Assembly (NCBI RefSeq): GCF_917563885.1
Contig: NZ_CAKJTG010000008.1
Coordinates: 1-64,000, forward strand
Direction of reading: 5' to 3'
Source: Pseudoneobacillus rhizosphaerae
Lineage (GTDB): Bacteria > Bacillota > Bacilli > Bacillales > Cytobacillaceae
DNA length: 64,000 bases
Shown: positions 1-8,633 of the stretch, piece by piece
Position numbering within the stretch: the stretch's first letter is position 1
How the letters are laid out: the number at the start of each line of letters is the position of its first letter
Notes under the pieces: generated by a model
Seen by the model: the letters and a program-made list of their open reading frames with translations, nothing else
Databases searched by the model: none
Told to the model about the DNA's origin: nothing
Program-made: the position numbers and the translations under genes

Positions 1-13
1 TGTGAATACTATA

Positions 14-43
14 TTGACATAAATTATTTTCGATATTTATACT
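14..43 (+). promoter_or_regulatory. Candidate SigA promoter of the pilus operon
   Basis: TTGACA at 14-19 and TATACT at 38-43 are separated by 18 nt, upstream of the first pilin gene. A second possible -10, TATAAT at 54-59 with an upstream TG (TGATATAAT), lies closer but has no good -35. Either could drive the operon. The sequence left of position 1 is not visible, so a promoter further upstream is also possible. Confidence 0.45.
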
Positions 44-97
44 AAATCATTGATATAATTAAGTTTGTAATGTTATTAGTATGAAAGGTGGGAACTT

Positions 98-580
98 TTG
101 GGTATGCAAAATAAAATGAAAAGACTAAATCAGAATGGCATTACCCTAATTGAAGTGCTCGCTTCTATTATATTATTATTTATAATCCTTACTTCATTCT
201 TTACCTTTTTTAACAATTCTTTAATCTTTTCTGGAAAAAATGAAGAAGAGCTTGTTGCTTTCAATTTGGCGAGCAAAACATTAAAAATTGTAGAAGAAAA
301 GTATAAAAATACCTTAGATCAAAATGTTATTAGCCTTAACTGTTCAAATTATCCGGGTATTTATCCAACAGAATTAATTTCTGTTCTTGAACCTTCAGCA
401 TGCTACTACAAAGTAAATGATAGGAATTACTATCCAGAAATATCGATTACAAAACAAGCATCATCATCTTATACAGGACTTCCGATTTTATATGTTATTA
501 ATATAAAAATTTCCAATTCACCTGTTTCTACTAATCAGAAACTTCTTTCCGAAACATTTGGATATATAAGGGGGAAGTAG
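98..580 (+). CDS. Type IV minor prepilin, PilV-like
   Basis: The protein has 160 residues with a class III signal: a basic leader ending at Gly14, then Ile-Thr-Leu-Ile-Glu, so the invariant Glu at mature position 5 is present (Glu19). A hydrophobic helix covers roughly residues 15-36. The prepilin peptidase encoded at 9115 would cut after Gly14 and the helix would pack into the pilus core. Cys82 and Cys102 could form a disulfide in the exported head domain. The TTG start at 98 is 5 nt after a strong AAAGGTGGG site; ATG 104 is an in-frame alternative. The size, the N-terminus and the first position in a minor pilin trio suggest a PilV or GspI type protein, but the head domain itself was not recognised. 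Confidence 0.8.
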   Translation: MGMQNKMKRLNQNGITLIEVLASIILLFIILTSFFTFFNNSLIFSGKNEEELVAFNLASKTLKIVEEKYKNTLDQNVISLNCSNYPGIYPTELISVLEPSACYYKVNDRNYYPEISITKQASSSYTGLPILYVINIKISNSPVSTNQKLLSETFGYIRGK

Positions 581-582
581 AG

Positions 583-1062
583 ATGATAAAAAATAATCAA
601 GGTATCACATTAATTGAGTTATTAGTTACGATTTCCCTATCATTGACCATCATGGGCTTAATATCTGGGGTTCTAATGCAGAGTTTTCGAAGTATGGAAA
701 TAAGTGACACACATATTAAATTTCGTCAAGAGGCGAATATAATTATCTCAATGATTTCTGGAGCCCATTTAAGTGCTGGAAGCGATCCTTATACGATTAC
801 TTACCAGCGTAGTAATTCTGAAGATTGGGTAATGACAATTGGTGAAAATTCCTTATCCAGTCAAAATTATGATATAAGACTTGAGCTTAAATCCTCCAAT
901 GGGACAAGTTCATTTGTTATTGATACGAGCAGTACAACAGTCAATTCTCAAACGTTGACCATCAATAAAAAAATTCCTATTATTGTCCATAAATTAACAT
1001 TGATAAATAAGAAGGATCGTACGAATAAATTCGAAATTAGCACGATTATTAGTAGGTTGTAG
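583..1062 (+). CDS. Type IV minor prepilin, PilW/ComGF-like
   Basis: This 159-residue protein has a short leader (Met-Ile-Lys-Asn-Asn-Gln-Gly7) followed by Ile-Thr-Leu-Ile-Glu, so both the cleavage Gly and Glu5 of the mature pilin are present. The hydrophobic helix spans about residues 8-32. It starts 2 nt after the preceding stop codon, with GGGGAAG as ribosome binding site, so the two genes are translationally linked. The remainder is a polar head with no cysteine. The second position in the trio fits a PilW or GspJ role, probably in the complex that starts pilus assembly or forms the tip. That role is inferred from order and N-terminus only. Confidence 0.8.
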   Translation: MIKNNQGITLIELLVTISLSLTIMGLISGVLMQSFRSMEISDTHIKFRQEANIIISMISGAHLSAGSDPYTITYQRSNSEDWVMTIGENSLSSQNYDIRLELKSSNGTSSFVIDTSSTTVNSQTLTINKKIPIIVHKLTLINKKDRTNKFEISTIISRL

Positions 1063-1074
1063 AGGTGGAAAACA

Positions 1075-2115
1075 ATGAAATATTGTAAGAACGACCGCGG
1101 ATATGTCCTGCTTAATGTATTAATTATTATTATCTTGATTATTTCATTTGGCATGTTATTAATACCGAAAACGATTAACACTTCCATTCAAATTCAAAAA
1201 AATGAAGGAAATACTCAAGCTAAAGACATGTCAGAAATGGGGATACATTATACACATGCCTATTTGCAAAGCCTTGTTTCGAAAGCAATTGAAGAGTCAA
1301 AAAAAGATACGAGATATATGAACAACACGATAAATCATGACACGCTTTTTTGTGAAAAATTAAAGGTTCAATTCAGTTATTTTAATACTTTTTTCCCAAA
1401 AGAGATTAGGATGGATGCGAACCAAAATCATTTATTTCAAATAAGAAATTTTGAACCGTATTCCATTACCGCTAAAAACGATACAAAAGTAACGACCTGT
1501 GACAGTTTTAAAAATATGACGGTTCCAATTGAAAGTATTGGTAAAGTAGAAGGGAAATCAGAAAAAAGTATAAAGGCTTTCTTTGTGATCGAAAATAAGG
1601 TCGCTACTGAAACGGTTCCGGGTACAGGTGGGGGAGGGACCGGTGGTTCTACTGTTCCAGTAGACCCTAATATATTACCTTTAGTGAATGTTACAAATCC
1701 AGTCAAACTCTCAGGGCAAAGTACAACTCAAATGTATTCATCGGCGCACTTTTTTTCTGCTGTTATAATTGGAGGAAATGGAAAACTAATGATTGGTGGA
1801 AACGCATGGTTTGAAGGTATTGAAGCACATAATAAACCCTATTCAGTCACATTCAATGGAAATAATGGTATCCTTATCATCTCAGGAGATGCTTATTTCA
1901 AGTATTCTGTTGATTTAGGAGGAACAAATACAAATTATGTGTGTATTCGAGGGAACGCCTATCGATTAAGAACTGGCACAACTAACACATGGGATCCATA
2001 TCCTGAAATCAAAACAGCTCAAACCTGCCCTCCGTTAATAGAACAACAAGTAGAGTATTTTTATGATATTAGCGAATGGGGCATTATTGAGAGTAATCTA
2101 AATGTAATTTATTAA
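1075..2115 (+). CDS. Atypical long pilin-like protein with Gly linker and repeat-containing C-terminal domain
   Basis: This 346-residue protein has a pilin-type N-terminus (Lys/Arg-rich leader to Gly9, then Tyr-Val-Leu-Leu-Asn and a hydrophobic helix to about residue 30). Residue 5 of the mature form is Asn14 instead of Glu. GspK-type and PilX-like tip subunits are known to tolerate loss of this Glu. Residues 30-178 resemble a minor pilin head. A Gly-rich linker follows at 181-191, then a second domain (200-346) in which a Gly-Asn/Asp-Ala-Trp/Tyr pattern recurs near residues 242, 271 and 293. This could be a small beta-solenoid. It is third in the minor pilin trio and begins 12 nt after the previous gene. 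I infer a tip subunit carrying an exposed, possibly adhesive, domain. Confidence 0.65.
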   Translation: MKYCKNDRGYVLLNVLIIIILIISFGMLLIPKTINTSIQIQKNEGNTQAKDMSEMGIHYTHAYLQSLVSKAIEESKKDTRYMNNTINHDTLFCEKLKVQFSYFNTFFPKEIRMDANQNHLFQIRNFEPYSITAKNDTKVTTCDSFKNMTVPIESIGKVEGKSEKSIKAFFVIENKVATETVPGTGGGGTGGSTVPVDPNILPLVNVTNPVKLSGQSTTQMYSSAHFFSAVIIGGNGKLMIGGNAWFEGIEAHNKPYSVTFNGNNGILIISGDAYFKYSVDLGGTNTNYVCIRGNAYRLRTGTTNTWDPYPEIKTAQTCPPLIEQQVEYFYDISEWGIIESNLNVIY

Positions 2116-2136
2116 ATGGTGATATATGTAAGTTGA

Positions 2137-2173
2137 AAAGGGGATCCTATTTAATTTTATAAGGATGCCCTTT
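2137..2173 (+). terminator. Weak hairpin after the minor pilin genes
   Basis: AAAGGG (2137-2142) plus ATCCT (2144-2148) can pair with AGGAT (2162-2166) plus CCCTTT (2168-2173), leaving one G-G mismatch. No long T run follows, so it may only attenuate transcription. It lies in the 200-nt gap before the next gene. Confidence 0.3.
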
Positions 2174-2326
2174 ATTTAACTGGAAGTTAATGACTACAAA
2201 ACACTAATTTAACTGAAATACTATTTTTGTTTTCTTTTAAAATATTAAATCTTATTATACAATAAATTAGAATTAGGGTATTTTTTAGGTCTTATTACCT
2301 ATCTGCTTTTGTAAAGGGTGAAAAAA

Positions 2327-3235
2327 TTGAACTTTCTATTTGCTCTTGTATCGGTTTTTATTATATTTCCAATCCTTTTACTTTTACCAGTTCGTATAAA
2401 TGCGAAGCAAAAGTTTTTCCTCTTGATGATTTCGCTGGTAATTTCGCTTGCCGGAATTTTGTCGAAATATGTAATGCCATTTTGGCAAACTGCTCTTTTA
2501 ATGATAGCATTATCCAGCTCAATAAGTATTCTTCTTAATAAAAGAATGTCTGAAACCATTCAATCCGAGGATGTTGTTTACGAAAACTTTAATGAAATGG
2601 AAGGGTACAATCCTTCTAATGTATTTAAAGACGTATTTCTTATTAAACAGGAAAAAGTAATAGCATCTAATGCTGAAAGATTGTTAACTGAAGATAATGT
2701 TGATAATTTCGTTTCTGAAATGGATATTGCATCATATGCTTCAAAAAACGAAAATACATCTTTAATTTCAGAAAATGAAGTTGATTCCTTTGTCATAGAA
2801 AACGGAAATGAGACTTTTGTATCGGAAATTGAAAGTAACTCAGTCGATTTAGAATATGAATTTGATCCGTTTAACTCTGAAAACTTATTAGAGGATGTAG
2901 CCTTAGTTAAAGAAGTTGAACCTTTGGAGCTTCTTGAAAGCACCTCTGAAATTGAAGAACTATCAAAGCTTTATTTCGAAGAATCAGACATCCAATCTTT
3001 GGTAGCAACAACTATAGAGGAAGAAAAGGAAGTTGATGAGATACCTATTGAGTTAATTGAATTTGAAGAAATTGAACATCTAGAGAAACCGAATTGTCAA
3101 ACTACAATGTATTCTTCCCAGTATTTATCAGAGATTGAGCAGTTATTAATTGAAGAGGAAACAGGAGTTACTAGAACGAATGTACCTGGACTTCCCCCAA
3201 ATGATAAGGGTATAAAGTTGGAAAAACTTTTTTAA
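2327..3235 (+). CDS. Unknown membrane protein with acidic C-terminal region, pilus operon
   Basis: I do not recognise this family. From the TTG at 2327 the protein has 302 residues. The first about 75 residues are very hydrophobic with two or three likely membrane segments. The rest is hydrophilic and strongly acidic, rich in Glu, Ser, Asn and Val, with loosely repeated Ser-Glu and Phe-Val-Ser-Glu motifs. The end is basic with a Pro-Gly-Leu-Pro-Pro stretch. The start is set by AAAGGGTG at 2313-2320, which sits 6 nt before TTG 2327 and overlaps the alternative GTG 2318. Its place between the minor pilins and pilB suggests a cluster-specific assembly or anchoring role, but nothing in the sequence proves this. 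Confidence 0.6.
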   Translation: MNFLFALVSVFIIFPILLLLPVRINAKQKFFLLMISLVISLAGILSKYVMPFWQTALLMIALSSSISILLNKRMSETIQSEDVVYENFNEMEGYNPSNVFKDVFLIKQEKVIASNAERLLTEDNVDNFVSEMDIASYASKNENTSLISENEVDSFVIENGNETFVSEIESNSVDLEYEFDPFNSENLLEDVALVKEVEPLELLESTSEIEELSKLYFEESDIQSLVATTIEEEKEVDEIPIELIEFEEIEHLEKPNCQTTMYSSQYLSEIEQLLIEEETGVTRTNVPGLPPNDKGIKLEKLF

Positions 3236-3251
3236 GAGGGGTTAATTAATT

Positions 3252-4565
3252 ATGAAAATTACATTTGGTTTTAGAATTAATTTAGTCATTTTAATATCAA
3301 CCTTTCTAATTTTTAGTTTTTCCCATTATGGCGTATTAGCATTTGAAAGTATTGTTACTAAATCAAGCCAGTTTTCTGAAAATACATGGATTGGTCCTGA
3401 AAATGTCAGTGGTCTAGAAAAAGTAGAGGCTCTGCAACTCTTAACGACTCGAGTGTCAGAGTGGCAAGCAAATAATATCATTCAATTATCCTATTTGGAG
3501 GAAAGTGTACCATTTCCAATCGAGAATATTCATTTTATGATAGATGAGTCGCTTCAACATGCTAAAAGTGGTTCGAAAAATGAATTGTTAATAAATATAG
3601 AGGCAGAATCCCTTAACACAGCTTTAGAAAACTTAACCACTAGTTCACTAAACGATGAATTAGATGTGGAAAAGTTAAAATTAGATATTTTTTCGATTGC
3701 GAACTCATTTGAGACAGGTACAATTGAAATCAATCTAGGAGATTACCTTCTAAGCCCTGTTAAACAGCCCCAAATCATTCATACAATAACTATTCCGACA
3801 CAAGAAATGAACCTTCAAAACTTTGGTGCAACCATATTTTTGGAACCGAAATCCACCTTTTCACTTTTAGGTTTTTTAGAAAAACAAGGATTTATCGAGT
3901 TAGACAGTTATTCACTTGGATTATTATCATCAGGTATTTACCAAGCCATTTTGCCAACAAATTTTCAAGTTTTAGAAAGGCATATTGGAATGAAATTGCC
4001 GGAAGGAATATCAGCTGGCTACGAAGCAAAGATTGATTCTAGTCTTCAAATGGACCTTGCATTTTATAATCCTAATGAAGATGAATATACGATCGAAATT
4101 TATAGTGATGAAAGCACTTTAACCTTAGACGTATTAGGTATTCCATTCCTGTATCAATACAAAATAGTCGAAAATGGCTTGCAAGAATTTGCTCCAAAAA
4201 CAATTAAACAATACAGTCCATTATTGGAACCTGGAAATTCCACAATTAAAAGAGAAGGTCAAAAAGGGTTATATATAGAGCTATCCCGATTAGTTAAGGA
4301 TTATAATGATGTCATTATTGAACAACATCCTATTTCAAAGGATTATTATCCGCCTGTTCATCAAGTTCAAGTATTTGGATTAGCCTTAGCTGATTCTGGT
4401 AATCAAGGCAGTGGTAGTTCGGGATTAATAATAAATGAGCATACAAATTATGAAACAGGAAGTAATAATTCTGAATCCACGAATTCTCCAAACGACGACA
4501 CTGTAACTGATTCAGACGCTGAAACTGAACCATTATGGGGAAAACCTGATGAAATAGATAAATAA
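3252..4565 (+). CDS. Exported VanW-like protein in the pilus operon
   Basis: The 437-residue product begins with a basic residue and a hydrophobic segment (about 8-30) that looks like a signal peptide or anchor. A central stretch (about 215-290) resembles the VanW domain: a Ser-Gly-Ile-Tyr-Gln motif, then a Glu-Arg-His segment, and later an Asn-Pro-containing strand followed by Leu-Gly-Ile-Pro-Phe. The Val-Ser-Gly-Leu-x-x-x-Glu-Ala pattern near residues 54-62 resembles the peptidoglycan-binding module often found before VanW domains. The C-terminus is a Ser/Asn/Gly/Glu-rich tail. It begins 16 nt after the previous stop. VanW domains have no settled biochemical function. A cell-wall role such as easing pilus passage is inference only. 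The family match is weaker than for the other pilus genes. Confidence 0.55.
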   Translation: MKITFGFRINLVILISTFLIFSFSHYGVLAFESIVTKSSQFSENTWIGPENVSGLEKVEALQLLTTRVSEWQANNIIQLSYLEESVPFPIENIHFMIDESLQHAKSGSKNELLINIEAESLNTALENLTTSSLNDELDVEKLKLDIFSIANSFETGTIEINLGDYLLSPVKQPQIIHTITIPTQEMNLQNFGATIFLEPKSTFSLLGFLEKQGFIELDSYSLGLLSSGIYQAILPTNFQVLERHIGMKLPEGISAGYEAKIDSSLQMDLAFYNPNEDEYTIEIYSDESTLTLDVLGIPFLYQYKIVENGLQEFAPKTIKQYSPLLEPGNSTIKREGQKGLYIELSRLVKDYNDVIIEQHPISKDYYPPVHQVQVFGLALADSGNQGSGSSGLIINEHTNYETGSNNSESTNSPNDDTVTDSDAETEPLWGKPDEIDK

Positions 4566-4590
4566 CTTCACTTTGGAAGAGGGGTTTGGC

Positions 4591-6255
4591 TTGAGTCAAC
4601 AAAGAAAAAGGCTTGGAGACATGCTTGTAGAAGCTGGTCTAATTTCAGAACAACAATTACTCTCAACTTTGAAAGATAAAAGTCCGAGCCAAAAATTAGG
4701 CGATGCCTTATTAGAAAAGGGCTATATAACCGAACAACAGCTCATTCAAGTATTGGAAATTCAGCTAGGTATTCCACATATTAGTTTGTATAAATACCCA
4801 TTCGACACTAGATTATTTCATCTTGTACCAAAAGAGGTTGCCAGACGGAATAACCTCATTCCAATCAAAAAAGAAGGCGAAAAACTGTTCGTTGCAATGT
4901 CCGATCCGATGGACTTTTATGCGATAGATGACTTGCGCTTAACTACTGGTTTTCATATTGAAACTGTTATCGCGACTAAAGATGATATTGTTAAAGCAAT
5001 AAATAAACTTTATGAAGTTGATTCAGAGTTTGATGAATTTATCGATCAAGTGCCTGTAGTTAATCGGGTGCAGGAAGAAAAGGTTAGTGAACAACAGGAT
5101 TCACCCATCATTCGATTAGTAAATTCGATTTTTCTAAATGCTGTCACGAGCAAGGCTAGTGATATTCATATTGACCCACAGGAATATAAAATTGTCATTC
5201 GCAATAGGGTTGATGGAGTACTGCGTGTAGAAAGAATCTTACCGAAACAACTGCAAAGTGTCTTAACTGCAAGAATAAAGGTTTTAGCACAATTAGACAT
5301 AACTGAAACTCGAGTACCAATGGACGGTCGAATGAAAGTACATTTAGACCATCATACGGTTGATTTACGTATTTCGACGGTTCCAACAGTCTATGGGGAA
5401 AAAATCGTTATTCGTGTCCTTGATCTAGGAAGTACCATCAGTGATATAGAAAATATTGGTTTTAATAAACTAAATCTTAAACGATTTTTAAGTATGATTC
5501 AAAAACCCACAGGAATGGTGTTAATTACGGGTCCGACAGGTTCAGGGAAGTCGTCAACCTTATATTCCGCTTTAAATCAATTAAACAGTTCCGAAGTTAA
5601 TATTGTCACGATAGAAGATCCCGTTGAATTCCAAATTGAAGGGGTAAATCAAATACAAGTTAATCCAAATGTTGGGATGACTTTTGCCAAAGGTTTGCGC
5701 TCGATTTTGAGACAAGACCCTAATATTATTATGGTTGGGGAAATTCGTGATAAAGAAACTGTTGAGGTTGCAATAAGAGCTTCACTTACAGGACATCTTG
5801 TCTTGAGTACCCTTCATACGAATGATTCGATTGGAACCATTACACGACTTATTGATATGGGTGTGGAGCCCTTTTTAGTTGCATCTTCTCTAAGTGGGAT
5901 TGTGGCGCAACGATTAGTGAGAAAGGTTTGCAGAGATTGTCGAACCGAACAACTTCCAACACTGATGGAAAAAGAAATCTTTGCAAAACGTGGAATTATG
6001 ATTGAAAAAGTCGTCCGAGGAAATGGTTGCTCAGCTTGTAATATGTCTGGTTATAAGGGGAGAATAGCGATCCATGAGGTTTTGGTCATAGATGATGAAA
6101 TTCGTCGTGTCATAATGAATGAAGAATCTATTCAAAGTCTAAAGGACATTGCCACTTCGAATAAGACAGTTTTCCTCATTGATGATGGATTACTAAAAGT
6201 GAAACAAGGCTTAACTACAACAGAGGAAGTGTTGAAAGTAGCCTATTTAGATTAG
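4591..6255 (+). CDS. pilB: Type IV pilus extension ATPase PilB
   Basis: This hexameric cytoplasmic GspE/PulE-family ATPase powers pilin insertion. The 554-residue protein has an N-terminal MshEN-like domain (about 1-150) and a RecA-like domain with Walker A Gly-Pro-Thr-Gly-Ser-Gly-Lys-Ser near residue 313. It also has the Arg-Gln-Asp-Pro-Asn stretch, the Val-Gly-Glu-Ile-Arg-Asp Walker B near 380, and a tetracysteine zinc site (CxxC near 447 and 480). The TTG start at 4591 lies 6 nt after GGAAGAGGGG; an upstream in-frame TTG at 4573 would precede that site. The length is normal for PilB. The gene is followed at once by pilT, and the two ATPases together indicate dynamic pili rather than only a competence pseudopilus. 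Confidence 0.93.
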   Translation: MSQQRKRLGDMLVEAGLISEQQLLSTLKDKSPSQKLGDALLEKGYITEQQLIQVLEIQLGIPHISLYKYPFDTRLFHLVPKEVARRNNLIPIKKEGEKLFVAMSDPMDFYAIDDLRLTTGFHIETVIATKDDIVKAINKLYEVDSEFDEFIDQVPVVNRVQEEKVSEQQDSPIIRLVNSIFLNAVTSKASDIHIDPQEYKIVIRNRVDGVLRVERILPKQLQSVLTARIKVLAQLDITETRVPMDGRMKVHLDHHTVDLRISTVPTVYGEKIVIRVLDLGSTISDIENIGFNKLNLKRFLSMIQKPTGMVLITGPTGSGKSSTLYSALNQLNSSEVNIVTIEDPVEFQIEGVNQIQVNPNVGMTFAKGLRSILRQDPNIIMVGEIRDKETVEVAIRASLTGHLVLSTLHTNDSIGTITRLIDMGVEPFLVASSLSGIVAQRLVRKVCRDCRTEQLPTLMEKEIFAKRGIMIEKVVRGNGCSACNMSGYKGRIAIHEVLVIDDEIRRVIMNEESIQSLKDIATSNKTVFLIDDGLLKVKQGLTTTEEVLKVAYLD

Positions 6256-6266
6256 GAGTGAACGAT

Positions 6267-7307
6267 ATGCAAGAGAAAATCGAGCACTTGCTTCGTGCCG
6301 GATTTGAATTAAAAGCATCTGATATTCATTTAACGGTCGGGGTTCCACCCATCATGCGAATTAATGGGGATTTGAAACGTTATGGTAAGGATGCACTAAA
6401 ACTTGAGGAAACAGAACAAATGGCTAAAGCCATTGTCCCACCATATCAATGGGAAAACTTCAGAGAAAAGGGAGAACTCGATTTCTCTTACGGAATTCCA
6501 GGTTTGTCAAGATATCGTATCAATACGTATTTTCAACGTGGATGTGTAGCTTTAGCGATCAGAATAGTTCCTACAAAAATCCCGACAATTGAAGATATGC
6601 AGCTTCCAAACGTTTTAAAGGAAATCGCCGAAAGGCATCAAGGTCTTGTTCTAGTTACAGGACCAACAGGAAGTGGTAAATCAACTACGCTAGCTGCGAT
6701 GATTCAATATATGAATCAAAATTTACGAAAGCACATCATTACCCTTGAGGATCCGATTGAGTATTTGCATAAACATGGAACATCCATTATTGACCAGCGA
6801 GAGGTTGGAGCGGATACGAATAATTTCTCCAATGGGTTAAGAGCAGCATTGAGGCAAGACCCTGATGTGATTCTTGTAGGAGAAATGCGCGACCTAGAAA
6901 CGATCCACACAGCCATTACCGCTGCTGAAACTGGCCATTTAGTTTTGGGAACACTTCATACTTCAAGTGCCCCTTCAACCATTAACCGGATTATTGATGT
7001 CTTCCCATCGTCACAGCAGCCGCAAATACGGATTCAACTTGCGTCTGTTTTAGTTTCCATTATTTCGCAACGATTATTTCCTACGGTTGATAAAAAAGGA
7101 AGAAGAGCAGCAACTGAAATATTAATTAATAATCCGGCTGTTGGGAACTTAATCCGAAATGAAAAAATACACCAAATTGTGAGTGTTATGCAAACATCAC
7201 GTGCCCAAGGAATGCATACGTTTGAGACAAGCATTAAGGAATTACTTGAAAATGGAGCAATAGATAAAGAAACCGCCATCCCTTATTTACAGGAGCTAGA
7301 AGGTTAA
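6267..7307 (+). CDS. pilT: Type IV pilus retraction ATPase PilT
   Basis: PilT is the hexameric ATPase that depolymerises pili, giving retraction force for twitching and DNA uptake. The 346-residue protein has the usual PilT length. It carries Walker A Gly-Pro-Thr-Gly-Ser-Gly-Lys-Ser-Thr-Thr near residue 132, a Leu-Arg-Gln-Asp-Pro-Asp segment, Gly-Glu-Met-Arg-Asp near 206 and the His box Leu-Gly-Thr-Leu-His-Thr. There is no tetracysteine motif, which separates it from PilB. The start chosen is ATG 6267, 6 nt after TTAGGAGTG; a GTG at 6258 lies inside that site. It is placed between pilB and pilC. Confidence 0.93.
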   Translation: MQEKIEHLLRAGFELKASDIHLTVGVPPIMRINGDLKRYGKDALKLEETEQMAKAIVPPYQWENFREKGELDFSYGIPGLSRYRINTYFQRGCVALAIRIVPTKIPTIEDMQLPNVLKEIAERHQGLVLVTGPTGSGKSTTLAAMIQYMNQNLRKHIITLEDPIEYLHKHGTSIIDQREVGADTNNFSNGLRAALRQDPDVILVGEMRDLETIHTAITAAETGHLVLGTLHTSSAPSTINRIIDVFPSSQQPQIRIQLASVLVSIISQRLFPTVDKKGRRAATEILINNPAVGNLIRNEKIHQIVSVMQTSRAQGMHTFETSIKELLENGAIDKETAIPYLQELEG

Positions 7308-7308
7308 T

Positions 7309-8514
7309 ATGGCCAGATTCCAATATGCTGGCCGTGATATAAAAGGGAAAAAATCGGGGACAATTCAAGCTGGCTCTAAACGAGAAGCGCTTCAGCTCCT
7401 TCGTGAAGAAGGGATTCGTGTGATTGAATTGAACGAGGTAGCAGAAACCCTTTTGACAAGAGATATTTCAATCGGTAATCCTGTAAAGCTTCAGCATCTA
7501 GTTATGTACTTAAGACAATTTGCAACGCTTTTGAAAGCGGGGGTTCCAGTTGTCGATTCGACGAAAATTCTTACGGAGCAAACGGACAGCAAGGCGTTAA
7601 AAAAGGTATTACTAGATATGGTACAAGAGCTGCTAGAAGGAAATCCGCTCTCAAGTGCGGCCTCCAAGCATCCAAAAGTTTTTTCACCTATGTTTATCAA
7701 TATGGTGAAGGCTGGAGAGGCGGGAGGTAATCTCGAAGAAACTCTGGACCGTTTAGCGACTCATTTTGAAAAACAGCATCATACTAGACAAAAAATCAGC
7801 TCAGCCCTTGCCTATCCACTAACAGTTGGATTAGTTGCAATTAGTGTTGTTATTTTCTTATTAGTTAAGGTTGTTCCTACTTTTGTGGGAATGTTTCAGG
7901 GGTTTGGAGCAGATTTGCCGGCTATAACCTTATTTGTACTAAATGCAAGTGAGTGGATGCAATCTTTTTGGTGGCTAGTCATTCTTCTAATGTTAGGGTT
8001 TATTGCTGCTATTATTTTTTTAAAGAATAGAAAAGAAACAAGTTATTTTATTGATCTTTTTGTTCTGAAAATACCAATATTTGGGAAGATGATGCAGAAG
8101 GCTGTTCTAGCTCGTATGACCAGAACCATGAGCTCATTATTTTCTAGTTCAGTACCTATTTTACAAGCGATGACGATCGTTGAAAATGTTGTAGAAAATG
8201 AAGTGATTGCTCGGGTATTAAGAGAATCACGAGAGTTTCTAGAAAAAGGCCAGTCGATTTCAGAACCTATGAGCAACCATTGGGCTTTTCCTCCAATGGT
8301 AACCCAAATGATTGCCATTGGTGAAAAAACAGGGGCATTAGATGAAATGCTTGCCAAAGTGGCCGATTTTTATGAAAAAGAAGTCGATGCAAGCACCGAT
8401 CGACTAAAATCATTAATAGAACCAATCATGATTCTAGTATTAGCTGGCCTAGTCGGGACTATAGTCCTATCCATCATGATTCCAATGTTTGATATTTTCA
8501 ATCATGTTCAATAA
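7309..8514 (+). CDS. pilC: Type IV pilus inner platform protein PilC
   Basis: PilC/GspF proteins form the membrane platform on which the pilus ATPases act. The 401-residue protein has two related cytoplasmic T2SSF domains (about 60-185 and 265-385), each starting with a Leu-x-x-Phe/Met-x-Arg-x-x-x-x-Leu segment and containing Gly-Glu-Ala/Lys-x-Gly. Three hydrophobic segments lie near residues 163-190, 220-240 and 372-398. The start is 1 nt after the pilT stop codon, and the ribosome binding site AGCTAGAAGG lies inside pilT, so translation is coupled. The length is typical for the family. Confidence 0.92.
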   Translation: MARFQYAGRDIKGKKSGTIQAGSKREALQLLREEGIRVIELNEVAETLLTRDISIGNPVKLQHLVMYLRQFATLLKAGVPVVDSTKILTEQTDSKALKKVLLDMVQELLEGNPLSSAASKHPKVFSPMFINMVKAGEAGGNLEETLDRLATHFEKQHHTRQKISSALAYPLTVGLVAISVVIFLLVKVVPTFVGMFQGFGADLPAITLFVLNASEWMQSFWWLVILLMLGFIAAIIFLKNRKETSYFIDLFVLKIPIFGKMMQKAVLARMTRTMSSLFSSSVPILQAMTIVENVVENEVIARVLRESREFLEKGQSISEPMSNHWAFPPMVTQMIAIGEKTGALDEMLAKVADFYEKEVDASTDRLKSLIEPIMILVLAGLVGTIVLSIMIPMFDIFNHVQ

Positions 8515-8543
8515 TTGGAAATAAATATTTCTTAATACTACCT

Positions 8544-8572
8544 TATAAATTGCTAGAGGCATATAGTATAAT
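8544..8572 (+). promoter_or_regulatory. Possible promoter before the major pilin gene
   Basis: A perfect TATAAT sits at 8567-8572 in the 119-nt gap between pilC and the major pilin gene. The matching -35 position (8544-8549, TATAAA) is poor. An internal promoter would allow more major pilin than machinery, which makes biological sense, but the sequence support is limited. Confidence 0.35.
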
Positions 8573-8633
8573 CAAATTAATCCTAGTAGATAGGCAAATA
8601 GAACTAAAAACAAAAAAATAGGGAGGAAACAAA

